DNA of 45,110 nt, taken from positions 1 through 45,110 of the forward strand of contig DASTUJ010000175.1 of the NCBI GenBank assembly GCA_035759705.1. Direction: 5' to 3'. Of the stretch, positions 1-7,187 are shown piece after piece. Both the position numbers and the translations under genes were made by a program. Source of the DNA: Actinomycetota bacterium (GTDB lineage Bacteria; Actinomycetota; CADDZG01; JAHWKV01). The notes beneath the pieces were generated by a model, which worked only from the letters and a program-made list of their open reading frames with translations, ran no database searches and had not been told where the DNA came from. Positions within the stretch are counted from its first letter, which is position 1; the number at the start of each line of letters is the position of its first letter.

Positions 1-800
1 TGGCTGCGACCGCCCGAGCGGGCCGCTCCCCAGGTGTTGGCGAACCCGGCGGGCGTGACCGGCAGGGTGAACTTGGCGAACCTTCCGGCACTCGACAGCC
101 TGGGGGCCCCGGCCAGGGGAGCGGTGACTGCCGAGACCTTGGGGGCGCCTTTGGCCGTCGCCTCCAGCTGGGCCCGCCGCTGGGCGTTCAGCTTCTGGGT
201 CCGAAGCGCCTCCTCGGCTGCCTTGCGCTTTTGTTCCTCCTGCCTCTTGGCATCCGCCAGGCGGCCCTGAACCGCGTCCTTCTGGGAGTCGAGGTTCTTG
301 GCGAGCTGGCTCTGCCGGGCCTTCGCCGCGCGTAGCTCCTCGGCCACCTCGTTGCTGCGGGCCTGGGCGACGGTCAGCTCCTCCATCAGCTGCGCGTCGT
401 CCCCGCCGAGCACGCCCATGTAGTGGATCCGCTTCACGAACTCGCCGAAGTCGGCAGACGTCAGCAGCTGGCCCAGCATGGTGGTCGCGCCTCCGGACTT
501 GTACATGTAGCCGGCACGGGACCGAAGGGCGGCCGACTTGGCGTCGATGGTCGCCTGGGCCTTCTCCTGCTCCTTGGTGAGGGAGGCTTGCTTGGCCTCG
601 GTCTGGGCCAGCTGCGTCTCGACCTTGCCGTAGTCGGCGGCCAGCCGGTCCAGCTCCTTTTGCAGGGAGTCGCTGGACGCGCCGAAGGCGCTCTGAACTG
701 GCAGAAGTGCCACAAGAGCCAGGATCGCCAGCACCGCTGCCGGGCGATGGGGCGGTCTGGACGGGAATCTCGAACGTCGCATCCACCCGAAGTCTCTCAT
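1..800 (-). CDS. Secreted coiled-coil M23-type peptidoglycan hydrolase, partial (C-terminus beyond the window edge)
   Basis: The minus-strand frame is open from ATG at 800 (alternative ATG at 782) to the window edge, about 266 codons. After a basic N-region come a hydrophobic stretch (AAVLAILALVALLPVQSAFG) and a signal-peptidase-like AFG/A site. About 160 residues of Lys/Glu/Gln/Ala-rich coiled coil follow (DSLQKELDRLAADYGKVETQ and onward). The last visible residues, FANTWGAARSGGRSH, match the opening of the LytM/M23 metallopeptidase domain, whose first zinc-ligand His lies in the RxHxGxD motif; the rest is cut off. The layout is that of EnvC/NlpD-like murein hydrolases or their activators, as also seen in the gene at 19112-20251. 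It is divergent from infA. I infer that it acts on peptidoglycan outside the cytoplasmic membrane. Whether the catalytic residues are intact cannot be seen. Confidence 0.85.
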   Translation of the reverse strand, partial: MRDFGWMRRSRFPSRPPHRPAAVLAILALVALLPVQSAFGASSDSLQKELDRLAADYGKVETQLAQTEAKQASLTKEQEKAQATIDAKSAALRSRAGYMYKSGGATTMLGQLLTSADFGEFVKRIHYMGVLGGDDAQLMEELTVAQARSNEVAEELRAAKARQSQLAKNLDSQKDAVQGRLADAKRQEEQKRKAAEEALRTQKLNAQRRAQLEATAKGAPKVSAVTAPLAGAPRLSSAGRFAKFTLPVTPAGFANTWGAARSGGRS

Positions 801-1134
801 TGACCCGGGCAAATGGGAACAGACGGCGGCTCATTTTCCCGTTCTGGGGCCTCGTAACAGCAGGCGGAGGAAAGTCCGCGCGGGAGGGTCCATAATGGTT
901 GGACGGCTGTGTGTCGGCCGTGGCGGGGCAAGCCAATCGCTGGTATAGTTTCAAGTTCCGGCCAAAGGCTGCACGCTTGACGCGTGCCCAGAAGAATTTG
1001 GGCGGGAGAACCAATCCTCCGGCGTAGTCCCAAGATCGATGCTCTACAGAATTGAGAGCTTGGATCTGCAAGGAGCCTGAACCCGCTGAATGTTAGCGGC
1101 TGTGGCACCTGGGAAGCCGGAATTAAGTGAGGAT
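801..1134. other. Divergent intergenic region with structured infA leader
   Basis: There is no credible gene in this 334-base gap. It separates the minus-strand hydrolase from infA. On the plus strand, an extended -10 (TGGTATAGT, 941-949) would start a leader of about 180 nt. The leader holds hairpin-forming stretches: GCACGC/GCGTGC (971-976/982-987), GCCCA/TGGGC (986-990/999-1003, sharing two bases with the first stem, so the two compete) and GGAG/CTCC (1005-1008/1017-1020). No known riboswitch was recognised. Confidence 0.5.
941..949 (+). promoter_or_regulatory. Extended -10 promoter element for the infA operon
   Basis: TGGTATAGT fits the extended -10 form TGnTANNNT. No good -35 was seen 16-18 bases upstream. 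Transcription would begin near 956. This is the best promoter candidate for the ribosomal-protein operon, inferred from sequence only. Confidence 0.45.
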
Positions 1135-1377
1135 ATGGCCACTAAGGACAAGTCTGGCAAGGAAGCACCCATAAGGGTTGAGGGAACGGTCGTTGAACCG
1201 CTTCCCAACGCTATGTTCCGGGTCGAGATCCCCGGCGGCCACAAAGTCCTGGCTCATATCGGCGGAAAAATGAGAATGAACTACATCCGGGTGCTGCCTG
1301 GAGACAGGGTTGAGGTGGAGATGTCCCCCTATGACTTGACCAGGGGCCGCATCGTCTGGCTCTTCCGGAACAGATAG
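1135..1377 (+). CDS. infA: Translation initiation factor IF-1
   Basis: This 80-residue S1/OB-fold protein binds the 30S A site together with IF-2 and IF-3 during initiation. The family core is unmistakable: [18 protein letters not shown], then [20 protein letters not shown], then [19 protein letters not shown]. The N-terminus ([14 protein letters not shown]) is about seven residues longer than the usual 72-73-residue protein. The ATG at 1135 is preceded by a GTGAGG ribosome-binding site at 1128-1133, very close to the start. The upstream in-frame start at 1090 would add residues without homology. It is the first gene of the operon infA-rpmJ-rpsM-rpsK-rpsD-rpoA-rplQ. Confidence 0.95.
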   Translation: MATKDKSGKEAPIRVEGTVVEPLPNAMFRVEIPGGHKVLAHIGGKMRMNYIRVLPGDRVEVEMSPYDLTRGRIVWLFRNR

Positions 1378-1389
1378 GACTTTTCGCAA

Positions 1390-1503
1390 ATGAAGGTAAG
1401 ACCTAGCGTGAAAAAGATGTGTGAGAAGTGCAAGATCATCCGCCGCCACGGTCGCGTGCGGGTCATCTGCACGAACCCGCGCCACAAGCAGGTACAGGGC
1501 TGA
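1390..1503 (+). CDS. rpmJ: Ribosomal protein L36 (bL36)
   Basis: This is a 37-residue zinc-ribbon protein of the large subunit: [15 protein letters not shown], then [18 protein letters not shown]. The Cys-x2-Cys...Cys-x4-His zinc ligands are present (C11, C14, C27, H32), so this is the zinc-binding form rather than the Cys-less paralogue induced by zinc shortage. The ATG lies 12 bases after the infA stop. The TGA overlaps the rpsM ATG as TGATG (1501-1505), indicating translational coupling. The gene is short enough to be missed by length cut-offs, but the family match is full-length. Confidence 0.95.
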   Translation: MKVRPSVKKMCEKCKIIRRHGRVRVICTNPRHKQVQG

Positions 1504-1880
1504 TGGCTCGTATAGCGGGCGTCGACCTCCCCCGGGACAAGCGACTGGAAACCGGTCTTACCTACATTTTCGGCGTCGGGCCCACCAGGTCCCAGGCCAT
1601 TCTCAAGGGCACGATGGTCGACGGTGACAAGCGGGTCAAGGATCTCACCGAGGACGAGGTAATGCGCCTTCGCGGTTACATCGAGGGCAACTTCCAGGTA
1701 GAGGGCGACCTGCGCCGCGAGGTTGCTCAAAACATCAAGCGCAAGGTCGAGATCGGCTGCTACCAGGGAATCCGGCACCGCCGTGGACTCCCGGTGCACG
1801 GTCAGCGGACCCACACCAACGGCCGGACCCGCAAGGGACCCAAGAAGACCGTGGGCATGAAGCGGAAGAAGGGGAAGTAA
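1503..1880 (+). CDS. rpsM: Ribosomal protein S13 (uS13)
   Basis: This 125-residue protein of the 30S head forms bridges to the 50S subunit and contacts P-site tRNA through its basic C-terminus. The sequence has the family start [14 protein letters not shown], the central helix-two-turn-helix ([14 protein letters not shown]), the [18 protein letters not shown] signature and a basic tail ending MKRKKGK. The start overlaps the rpmJ stop. An upstream in-frame start at 1428 lies inside rpmJ and adds residues unlike S13. Length is normal. Confidence 0.96.
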   Translation: MARIAGVDLPRDKRLETGLTYIFGVGPTRSQAILKGTMVDGDKRVKDLTEDEVMRLRGYIEGNFQVEGDLRREVAQNIKRKVEIGCYQGIRHRRGLPVHGQRTHTNGRTRKGPKKTVGMKRKKGK

Positions 1881-1883
1881 GGC

Positions 1884-2270
1884 GTGGCCAAACCTAAGAA
1901 GCCAAAGCGCAAGGAAAAGAAGAACGTTCCTCACGGGCAGGCTCACATCAAGTCTTCCTTCAACAACACAATCGTTTGCATCACCGACCTCGAAGGCAAC
2001 GCCCTGTCGTGGGCATCCGCGGGCAACGTCGGCTTCAAGGGCTCCCGCAAGTCCACTCCTTTTGCAGCACAGCTGGCCGCCGAGGCAGCCAGCAAGCGTG
2101 CGCAGGACCACGGCGTTCGCAAGGTCGACGTATTTGTAAAGGGCCCCGGCTCCGGCCGGGAAACTGCCATCCGCTCGCTGCAGGCCTCCGGCCTGGAGAT
2201 CCTGGGGATCATGGACGCAACTCCGGTCCCCCACAACGGATGCCGCCCCGTCAAGCGAAGAAGGGTATAA
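1884..2270 (+). CDS. rpsK: Ribosomal protein S11 (uS11)
   Basis: This 128-residue protein sits on the 30S platform at the mRNA exit/Shine-Dalgarno region. Family motifs seen are [56 protein letters not shown] and the C-terminal [13 protein letters not shown]. The GTG start is 3 bases after the rpsM stop. The N-terminus is very Lys-rich ([13 protein letters not shown]). The reading frame and length match the family fully. Confidence 0.96.
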   Translation: MAKPKKPKRKEKKNVPHGQAHIKSSFNNTIVCITDLEGNALSWASAGNVGFKGSRKSTPFAAQLAAEAASKRAQDHGVRKVDVFVKGPGSGRETAIRSLQASGLEILGIMDATPVPHNGCRPVKRRRV

Positions 2271-2273
2271 GGC

Positions 2274-2900
2274 GTGCCTAATCAACCAAACCCCGTCTGC
2301 CGGCTTTGCCGCCGGGAGCGAGTGAAGCTTTATCTCAAGGGAACCCGCTGCGACTCCCCGAAGTGCGCCATCGAGCGCCGTCCCTACCCTCCGGGCGACC
2401 ACGGCCGCGGGCGCATCAAGGAGAGCGAGTACCTTCTGCAGCTTCGTGAGAAGCAGAAGGCCCGCCGCATCTACGGTGTCCGTGAGAAGCAGTTCCGTCT
2501 GTACTACGACAAGGCCACCCGGGCCAAGGGCGTTACCGGCGCCAAGCTCCTGCAGCTTCTGGAGCACCGCCTCGACAACGTCGTCTACCGCGGTGGACTG
2601 GCCATGAGCCGTGCCCAGGCACGCCAGCTCGTAAGCCACGGACACTTCCAGATCGACGGCAAAAAAGTCGATATCCCCTCCTACCACGTCAAGCCGGGCT
2701 CCAAGGTGGAGGTCAGGCAGCGCTCGCAGGGCATCGACAGAATCGTCGAGTCCGCCGCGTACGCCGCCGGAAGGACCATCCCCGACTGGCTGAACCTCGA
2801 AGCTGGCGAGCTTCGAATCACAGTTATGGCCGAGCCGGCCCGCGAGATGATCGACGTTCCCGTCCAGGAGCAGATGATCGTCGAGCTCTACTCGAAGTAG
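2274..2900 (+). CDS. rpsD: Ribosomal protein S4 (uS4)
   Basis: This 208-residue primary 16S rRNA-binding protein helps nucleate 30S assembly. The N-terminal region keeps four cysteines (VCRLCRRE, then [13 protein letters not shown]), consistent with the zinc-binding (C+) form of S4. The S4 RNA-binding domain follows around residues 98-160 ([20 protein letters not shown], then [19 protein letters not shown]). The GTG start is 3 bases after the rpsK stop, the same spacing as at the previous junction. In other bacteria S4 can repress its own operon; nothing in the sequence here decides that. Confidence 0.96.
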   Translation: MPNQPNPVCRLCRRERVKLYLKGTRCDSPKCAIERRPYPPGDHGRGRIKESEYLLQLREKQKARRIYGVREKQFRLYYDKATRAKGVTGAKLLQLLEHRLDNVVYRGGLAMSRAQARQLVSHGHFQIDGKKVDIPSYHVKPGSKVEVRQRSQGIDRIVESAAYAAGRTIPDWLNLEAGELRITVMAEPAREMIDVPVQEQMIVELYSK

Positions 2901-2923
2901 CCCCAGGAAGGACATATCTCTAC

Positions 2924-3880
2924 ATGGAATCCAACATGCTTGTGGTCCATCGCCCCCAGATCAGCTTCGACTCTCAAGAGGACGGAAACTTCGCCCGTGT
3001 GAGCATCGAGCCTCTGGAGCCGGGCTTTGGTTACACGCTCGGCAACTCGCTTCGGCGCACGCTGATCTCCTCCATCCCCGGCGCTGCCGTGACCGCCATC
3101 AAGATCCAGGGCGTCCAGCACGAGTTCTCCACCATCCCGGGTGTGAAGGAAGACGTCACCGACATAATCCTGAACATCAAGCAGCTGGTGCTGCGTTCCG
3201 AGTCGCAGGACAGCGCGTTCATCCGTTTGAACGTGAACGGCCCGCAGGACGTAACCGCTGCCGACATCGAGGTTCCGGCCGGGATCGAGATCCTGAACCC
3301 GGACCTTCACATCTGCACCATCAACAAGCGGGCCCGCCTCGAGATCGAGATGACCGTGGAGATGGGCCGTGGATACGTGTCCAGCGAGCGCAACAAGCCC
3401 GCCGGCGCACCAATCGGCCTCATCCCCGTCGACTCGATCTTCTCGCCGGTACGCCGGGTGACCTACACGGTGGAGCCCACCCGTGTCGAGCAGAAGACCG
3501 ACTACGACCGCCTCATCGTCGACATCGAGACCAACGGCGGCCTTACCGCCAAGGAAGCGCTGTCGGCCGCAGGACGGACCCTGGTGGAGCTGTTCACGCT
3601 GTTCGCCGAGCTGGCGGAAGGCCCGGGCCTGCTGCTCGGACCGGAGCCGGGCGCCGAGGGCGACGGCACCGACCTCACGCTGCCGATCGAGGAGATGGAC
3701 TTTTCCGTCCGCTCCTACAACTGCCTGAAGCGTGAAGGCGTCACCAACATCGGCCAGCTGGTGGAGAAGAGCGAGCAGGACCTGCTCGACATCCGCAACT
3801 TCGGCCAGAAGTCCATCGACGAGGTCAAGCAGAAGCTTGCCGAGCTCGGCCTGGGCCTCAAGCAGCGGAGCATCGGGTAA
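2924..3880 (+). CDS. rpoA: DNA-directed RNA polymerase subunit alpha
   Basis: This is the 318-residue alpha subunit of RNA polymerase. The N-terminal assembly domain (about 1-235) has GFGYTLGNSLRRTLISSIPG and the KEALSAAGRTLVELF dimerisation helix. An acidic linker follows, then the C-terminal domain (about 250-318) that binds UP elements and activators: MDFSVRSYNCLKREGV, then NIGQLVEKSEQDLLDIRNFG. The ATG at 2924 follows AGGAAGG at 2906-2912; a second ATG at 2936 (MLVVHRPQ) is possible. The TAA overlaps the rplQ ATG (TAATG), so the two are translationally coupled. Confidence 0.97.
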   Translation: MESNMLVVHRPQISFDSQEDGNFARVSIEPLEPGFGYTLGNSLRRTLISSIPGAAVTAIKIQGVQHEFSTIPGVKEDVTDIILNIKQLVLRSESQDSAFIRLNVNGPQDVTAADIEVPAGIEILNPDLHICTINKRARLEIEMTVEMGRGYVSSERNKPAGAPIGLIPVDSIFSPVRRVTYTVEPTRVEQKTDYDRLIVDIETNGGLTAKEALSAAGRTLVELFTLFAELAEGPGLLLGPEPGAEGDGTDLTLPIEEMDFSVRSYNCLKREGVTNIGQLVEKSEQDLLDIRNFGQKSIDEVKQKLAELGLGLKQRSIG

Positions 3881-4473
3881 TGCCTACTCCTACCAAGGGA
3901 CCGCGCCTGGCCTCCGGGCCGACCCACCAGAAGCACCTGATCAGGGGCATGATCGCTTCGTTGATCGTCGAGGACCGGATCCGCACCACCGAGGCCAAGG
4001 CCAGGCTGGTGGCGCCGTACGCCGAGAAGCTGGTCAGCCTGGGCAAGACGGACACGCTGCACGCCCGCCGCCAGGCCCTGAAGTGGATCACCGACGACGA
4101 CATCATCCACAAGCTGTTCGCAGAGGTGGCTCCGCGGTTCCACGATCGCAACGGCGGTTACACCCGGATCCTGAAGCTCGGCCCCCGCAAGGGTGACGCA
4201 GCGCCCATGGCAATCCTGGAGTTCGTCGAGGAGACCCCGTCGGCCGGCGCTCCGAAAGAGACCGAGGCGGCTCGCAAGCGCCGCCTGGGCCGCCGGAAGA
4301 CCGAAACCACCGAGGAGGCCGGCAAGCCCAAGGCTCGCGCTCGCAAGGCCAAGGACGAAGACGCGGACGACTCCGCGGCTCCGGGCAAGGCTGAGGAGAC
4401 CGAAGCCAAGGCAACCCCGGTGGAGGAAGCTCCCGCCGAGGCCCCGAGCGACGAATCTAAGGAGAGCGAGTAG
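3880..4473 (+). CDS. rplQ: Ribosomal protein L17 (bL17) with long charged tail
   Basis: L17 lies near the peptide exit tunnel of the 50S subunit. The family core occupies residues 1-about 120: PTKGPRLASGPTHQKHLIRG, then DRIRTTEAKARLVAPYAEKL and NGGYTRILKLGPRKGDAAPM. The remaining roughly 75 residues are low-complexity Ala/Glu/Lys/Pro sequence ending DESKESE. Tails of this kind are common on actinobacterial L17, and their function is not established. The start overlaps the rpoA stop. The next gene, truA, begins 23 bases downstream. Confidence 0.95.
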   Translation: MPTPTKGPRLASGPTHQKHLIRGMIASLIVEDRIRTTEAKARLVAPYAEKLVSLGKTDTLHARRQALKWITDDDIIHKLFAEVAPRFHDRNGGYTRILKLGPRKGDAAPMAILEFVEETPSAGAPKETEAARKRRLGRRKTETTEEAGKPKARARKAKDEDADDSAAPGKAEETEAKATPVEEAPAEAPSDESKESE

Positions 4474-4496
4474 GCCCCAAGGGCCTCATCGGACCG

Positions 4497-5243
4497 ATGG
4501 CTACCTACCGAATGGTTGTTGCCTACGACGGCGCGCCGTTCCACGGCTTCGCCAGGCAGCCCGATGTCGAGACGGTTCAAGGCAACATCGAGGCCGCCAT
4601 GGCCAAGGTGCTCGGCGCCCCGATCGTCACCTCGGCAGCCGGACGCACCGACGCCGGAGTCCACGCGCTGGGCCAGGTCATGTCGTTCAGCACCGACGCC
4701 TCGGTCGACCCGGAGGACCTTCGGGGCCGCCTGAACTCGATGTGCGGTCCGGCCATCGCGATCCTGACGGCAGAGCCGGCCCCGGCCGGTTTCGACGCCA
4801 GGTTCTCCGCGGTGGCCAGGACCTACGAGTACGGCATCTTCACCCGCACCACGCCGGACCCGTTCGCCCGCCACACCACCTGGCACTTCCCGTACCCGCT
4901 CGATAGGGAGCAGATGGGCAAGGCGGCGGCGTCGCTTCTGGGCGAGCACGCCTGGGACTCGTTCGGCCGGGTGGAGGAGGGCAAGAGCCCGGTTCGCCGG
5001 GTGGAGTCGATCGAAATCGAGCACGACGGCGACCTCACCACAATCCGTATCACCGCCAACTCCTTCATCCAGCAGATGGTCCGATCGATAGTCGGAACCC
5101 TGGTGCAGGTCGGAGTTGGCAAGATTCGCCCCGATGAGATGGACCGAATCCTGCACGCCCGTGACCGGGCGCAAGCGGGACCGGTAGCACCGCCGCACGG
5201 CCTCTTCCTGGTCTCGGTGGAGTACCCCGAAGAGTTGGTTTAG
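4497..5243 (+). CDS. truA: tRNA pseudouridine synthase A
   Basis: This 248-residue protein converts U38-U40 of the tRNA anticodon stem-loop to pseudouridine. It has the family N-terminus (YRMVVAYDGAPFHGFARQP) and the catalytic motif GRTDAGVHALGQ with nucleophilic Asp52. The second half contains FDARFSAVARTYEY and FIQQMVRSIVGTLVQVG, typical of TruA. Placement directly after rplQ is a conserved arrangement in Gram-positive bacteria. The ATG at 4497 gives a normal N-terminus, and no clear ribosome-binding site is visible, so coupling to rplQ is likely. Confidence 0.95.
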   Translation: MATYRMVVAYDGAPFHGFARQPDVETVQGNIEAAMAKVLGAPIVTSAAGRTDAGVHALGQVMSFSTDASVDPEDLRGRLNSMCGPAIAILTAEPAPAGFDARFSAVARTYEYGIFTRTTPDPFARHTTWHFPYPLDREQMGKAAASLLGEHAWDSFGRVEEGKSPVRRVESIEIEHDGDLTTIRITANSFIQQMVRSIVGTLVQVGVGKIRPDEMDRILHARDRAQAGPVAPPHGLFLVSVEYPEELV

Positions 5244-5267
5244 GCCTGAGACGCTAGGATGAATGAC

Positions 5268-5729
5268 ATGCAGAAGACACACTCCGTAAAACAATCAGAG
5301 ATAGAGCGCGCCTGGTGGGTGGTTGACGCCGAGGGTCTCGTGCTCGGACGCCTCGCCGCCCAGGTGGCCCACGTGCTGCGCGGCAAGCACAAGCCCACCT
5401 TCACCCCGCACCTCGACACCGGGGACCACGTCGTGATCGTCAACGCCGACAAGGTGAGGCTGACCGGCGACAAGATCAACCAAAAGGTTTGGTACCGCCA
5501 CTCCGGCTATCCCGGCGGTCTGCGAGAACTGAAGTACGACAAGCTCATGGCCCAGCGGCCGGCGCTCGTCGTCGAGAAGGCAATCAAGGGCATGCTGCCC
5601 AGCAACCGGCTCGGCCGGTCCATGGCGAGCAAGCTGAACGTTTACGCAGGTGCGGAGCACCCGCACCAAGCCCAGAAGCCGCAACCTCTGGTGCTCAAGA
5701 ACACCCTGGGTGTAGGAGGTGGCGAATAA
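5268..5729 (+). CDS. rplM: Ribosomal protein L13 (uL13)
   Basis: L13 is an early-assembly 23S rRNA-binding protein. Motifs are [55 protein letters not shown] and [13 protein letters not shown]. Two in-frame ATGs exist, at 5259 and 5268. The second (MQKTHSVKQ) matches the usual family start and lies 7 bases after a TAGGAT hexamer (5255-5260), so the transcript may be leaderless; the first would sit inside that hexamer. From 5268 the product is 153 residues. The TAA overlaps the rpsI ATG (TAATG). Confidence 0.94.
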   Translation: MQKTHSVKQSEIERAWWVVDAEGLVLGRLAAQVAHVLRGKHKPTFTPHLDTGDHVVIVNADKVRLTGDKINQKVWYRHSGYPGGLRELKYDKLMAQRPALVVEKAIKGMLPSNRLGRSMASKLNVYAGAEHPHQAQKPQPLVLKNTLGVGGGE

Positions 5730-6127
5730 TGCCGACCAAAGAACTGGCCCGGGCAACCGGACGCCGCAAGGAAGCAGTAGCCCGGGTCCGCCTGATTCCG
5801 GGCGAGGGCAACTTCGTGATCAACGGAAGCCGGTCGCTGCCGGACTACTTCCCGAACCTGGCGGTTCGCCGGGTGATCCTGGAGCCGCTCGAGATCCTCG
5901 AGCTGACCAAGAACTACGACATCCTCGCCACCATCGAGGGCGGCGGCACCGCCGGACAGGCAGGCGCCCTTCGCCACGGGATCTCCCGTGCGTTGATTGC
6001 GCTTGACCCCGAGCTTCGGCCGGCGCTCAAGAAGGCAGGTTTTCTGACCCGGGACTCCCGGATCATCGAGCGCAAGAAGTACGGTTTGAAGAAGGCCCGC
6101 AAGGCGCCGCAGTACTCCAAGCGTTAA
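5729..6127 (+). CDS. rpsI: Ribosomal protein S9 (uS9)
   Basis: This is a 132-residue 30S head protein whose C-terminal tail reaches the P-site tRNA. Family motifs: [57 protein letters not shown] and the invariant tail QYSKR. The ATG at 5729 overlaps the rplM stop; the longer frame upstream is inside rplM and unrelated. It is the last gene of the operon and is followed by a strong terminator at 6147-6170. Confidence 0.96.
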   Translation: MPTKELARATGRRKEAVARVRLIPGEGNFVINGSRSLPDYFPNLAVRRVILEPLEILELTKNYDILATIEGGGTAGQAGALRHGISRALIALDPELRPALKKAGFLTRDSRIIERKKYGLKKARKAPQYSKR

Positions 6128-6146
6128 GCACGCAGCTTACGAGAAG

Positions 6147-6170
6147 GGCCGGGGGTTCCCCGGCCTTTTT
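6147..6170 (+). terminator. Rho-independent terminator after rpsI
   Basis: Perfect 8-bp stem GGCCGGGG (6147-6154) / CCCCGGCC (6158-6165) with a 3-base loop, followed by TTTTT. It closes the ribosomal-protein operon. Confidence 0.9.
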
Positions 6171-6202
6171 CTTATTCTCGATTTCGCCTAGGATGTGACG
6201 AC

Positions 6203-7150
6203 TTGTCACGCGCAGTGGTAGCACCCCTCCTTGCAGTGCCCGGCGCCGGAAAACCGGCGTTTTTCCGTCGCGTTCTGGGACTGGTTCTGATGCTGATCGT
6301 GCTGGGGGCCTATCCGGTGAGCGCCCGGTTCCAGACCGGCGGCTTCAACCTCGATCAGCTGACTGCCGATTCCGGCACGGGACCCGATCCGGGCACGGCC
6401 AACCTCCAGGCCCGGCTGAAGTGGGCGGTGGAGACGGGTATCCCCCGTGAGTGGCGGGAGTCGGTGCGTGTGGTCTGGACGGTCGGGAACACCGGCCGCG
6501 GGCACCTGGCCCTCTCCTACCTGGACGGCCGCACGATCCTGTCGCCGCGGCTGATGACCCGGTCGGCCGAGGAGGTCGTGGCGACCGTTGCCCACGAGAT
6601 GGGACACCAGATCGCGTTCGCCCTGGTCAGCCCGGTCATCGGGATGCCGCCGCAGGGCTTCATGGACATCGCCCCGTCGTACAGCGACATCCGTGAGGGG
6701 TGGGCCGACTGCGTCGCCCGGGTCTGGACCGGCTCGACCCTGCGCACGCTCAGCGAGTCCGGGCCCTGCAGCCCCGAGACTGCGGCGTACGTCTCCAGCC
6801 TGCTTCACGACCCGGCGACCCTCGGCGCCACCGTGCGAAGCGCGCCTCCACCGATTCACGTGCCCGCACCGCCCGCCCCCGCGCCGGTTCCGGTGGAGCC
6901 GCCGCCGGTCCTGGCGCCTCCTCCCCCAATTCCGGATCTGGTTCTGCCGGCGCCTGCGAAGCTGCGCACCGCCTCGGCCCAGCCGGCCGCGGCCCCTCCC
7001 GGTGGGACCAACGGCCTGGCGATCGCACTTGCACTGATTCCTCTTCCGCTGGCCATCTGCGGCGCCGGCTACCTGCTGGTCCGCAAACGAAGTGACGGGC
7101 TGCTCGCCTGGGCAACCGGCGCCCCGCGGGTGAAGCAGGCCGGGAAGTGA
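6203..7150 (+). CDS. Membrane-anchored zincin-like protein (HEMGH motif), function unknown
   Basis: This 315-residue protein was not recognised as a named family. Residues about 22-42 form a signal peptide or anchor (RRVLGLVLMLIVLGAYPVSA). The ectodomain has the metal-binding motif HEMGH at 131-135, inside VVATVAHEMGHQIAFALVS, and a possible third ligand in REGWADC (Glu165 or Asp169), the pattern of zinc metallopeptidases. A Pro-rich stretch (about 215-250) is followed by a C-terminal membrane segment (GLAIALALIPLPLAICGAGY) and a short basic tail. The TTG start at 6203 lies 8 bases after TAGGAT (6189-6194), suggesting its own leaderless promoter just after the terminator. The likely role is an extracytoplasmic protease. 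Substrate and catalytic activity are unproven. Confidence 0.7.
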   Translation: MSRAVVAPLLAVPGAGKPAFFRRVLGLVLMLIVLGAYPVSARFQTGGFNLDQLTADSGTGPDPGTANLQARLKWAVETGIPREWRESVRVVWTVGNTGRGHLALSYLDGRTILSPRLMTRSAEEVVATVAHEMGHQIAFALVSPVIGMPPQGFMDIAPSYSDIREGWADCVARVWTGSTLRTLSESGPCSPETAAYVSSLLHDPATLGATVRSAPPPIHVPAPPAPAPVPVEPPPVLAPPPPIPDLVLPAPAKLRTASAQPAAAPPGGTNGLAIALALIPLPLAICGAGYLLVRKRSDGLLAWATGAPRVKQAGK

Positions 7151-7175
7151 CAGGGTTCCCGGCTGCCGCCGGGTC

Positions 7176-7181
7176 TAAGAT
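7176..7181 (+). promoter_or_regulatory. Probable -10 element of a leaderless glmM transcript
   Basis: TAAGAT ends 6 bases before the glmM ATG, so transcription would begin at or next to the start codon. No Shine-Dalgarno sequence precedes that ATG. Confidence 0.45.
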
Positions 7182-7187
7182 CGACCC

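Noticed and set aside
867-878. GAGGAAAGTCCG, resembling a conserved segment of RNase P RNA
   Set aside because: The other conserved parts of RNase P RNA (such as the ACAGARA segment and the closing P4 strand) are not found at suitable distances, so the match looks accidental.
801-1080. Possible cyclic-di-AMP riboswitch before the M23-type gene on the minus strand
   Set aside because: In actinobacteria such riboswitches precede cell-wall hydrolases, so I looked for the conserved motifs, but they were not present on either strand.
1329-2915. Long minus-strand open frame opposite rpsM-rpsK-rpsD
   Set aside because: It is a GC-rich shadow of ribosomal-protein genes that are unmistakable on the plus strand.
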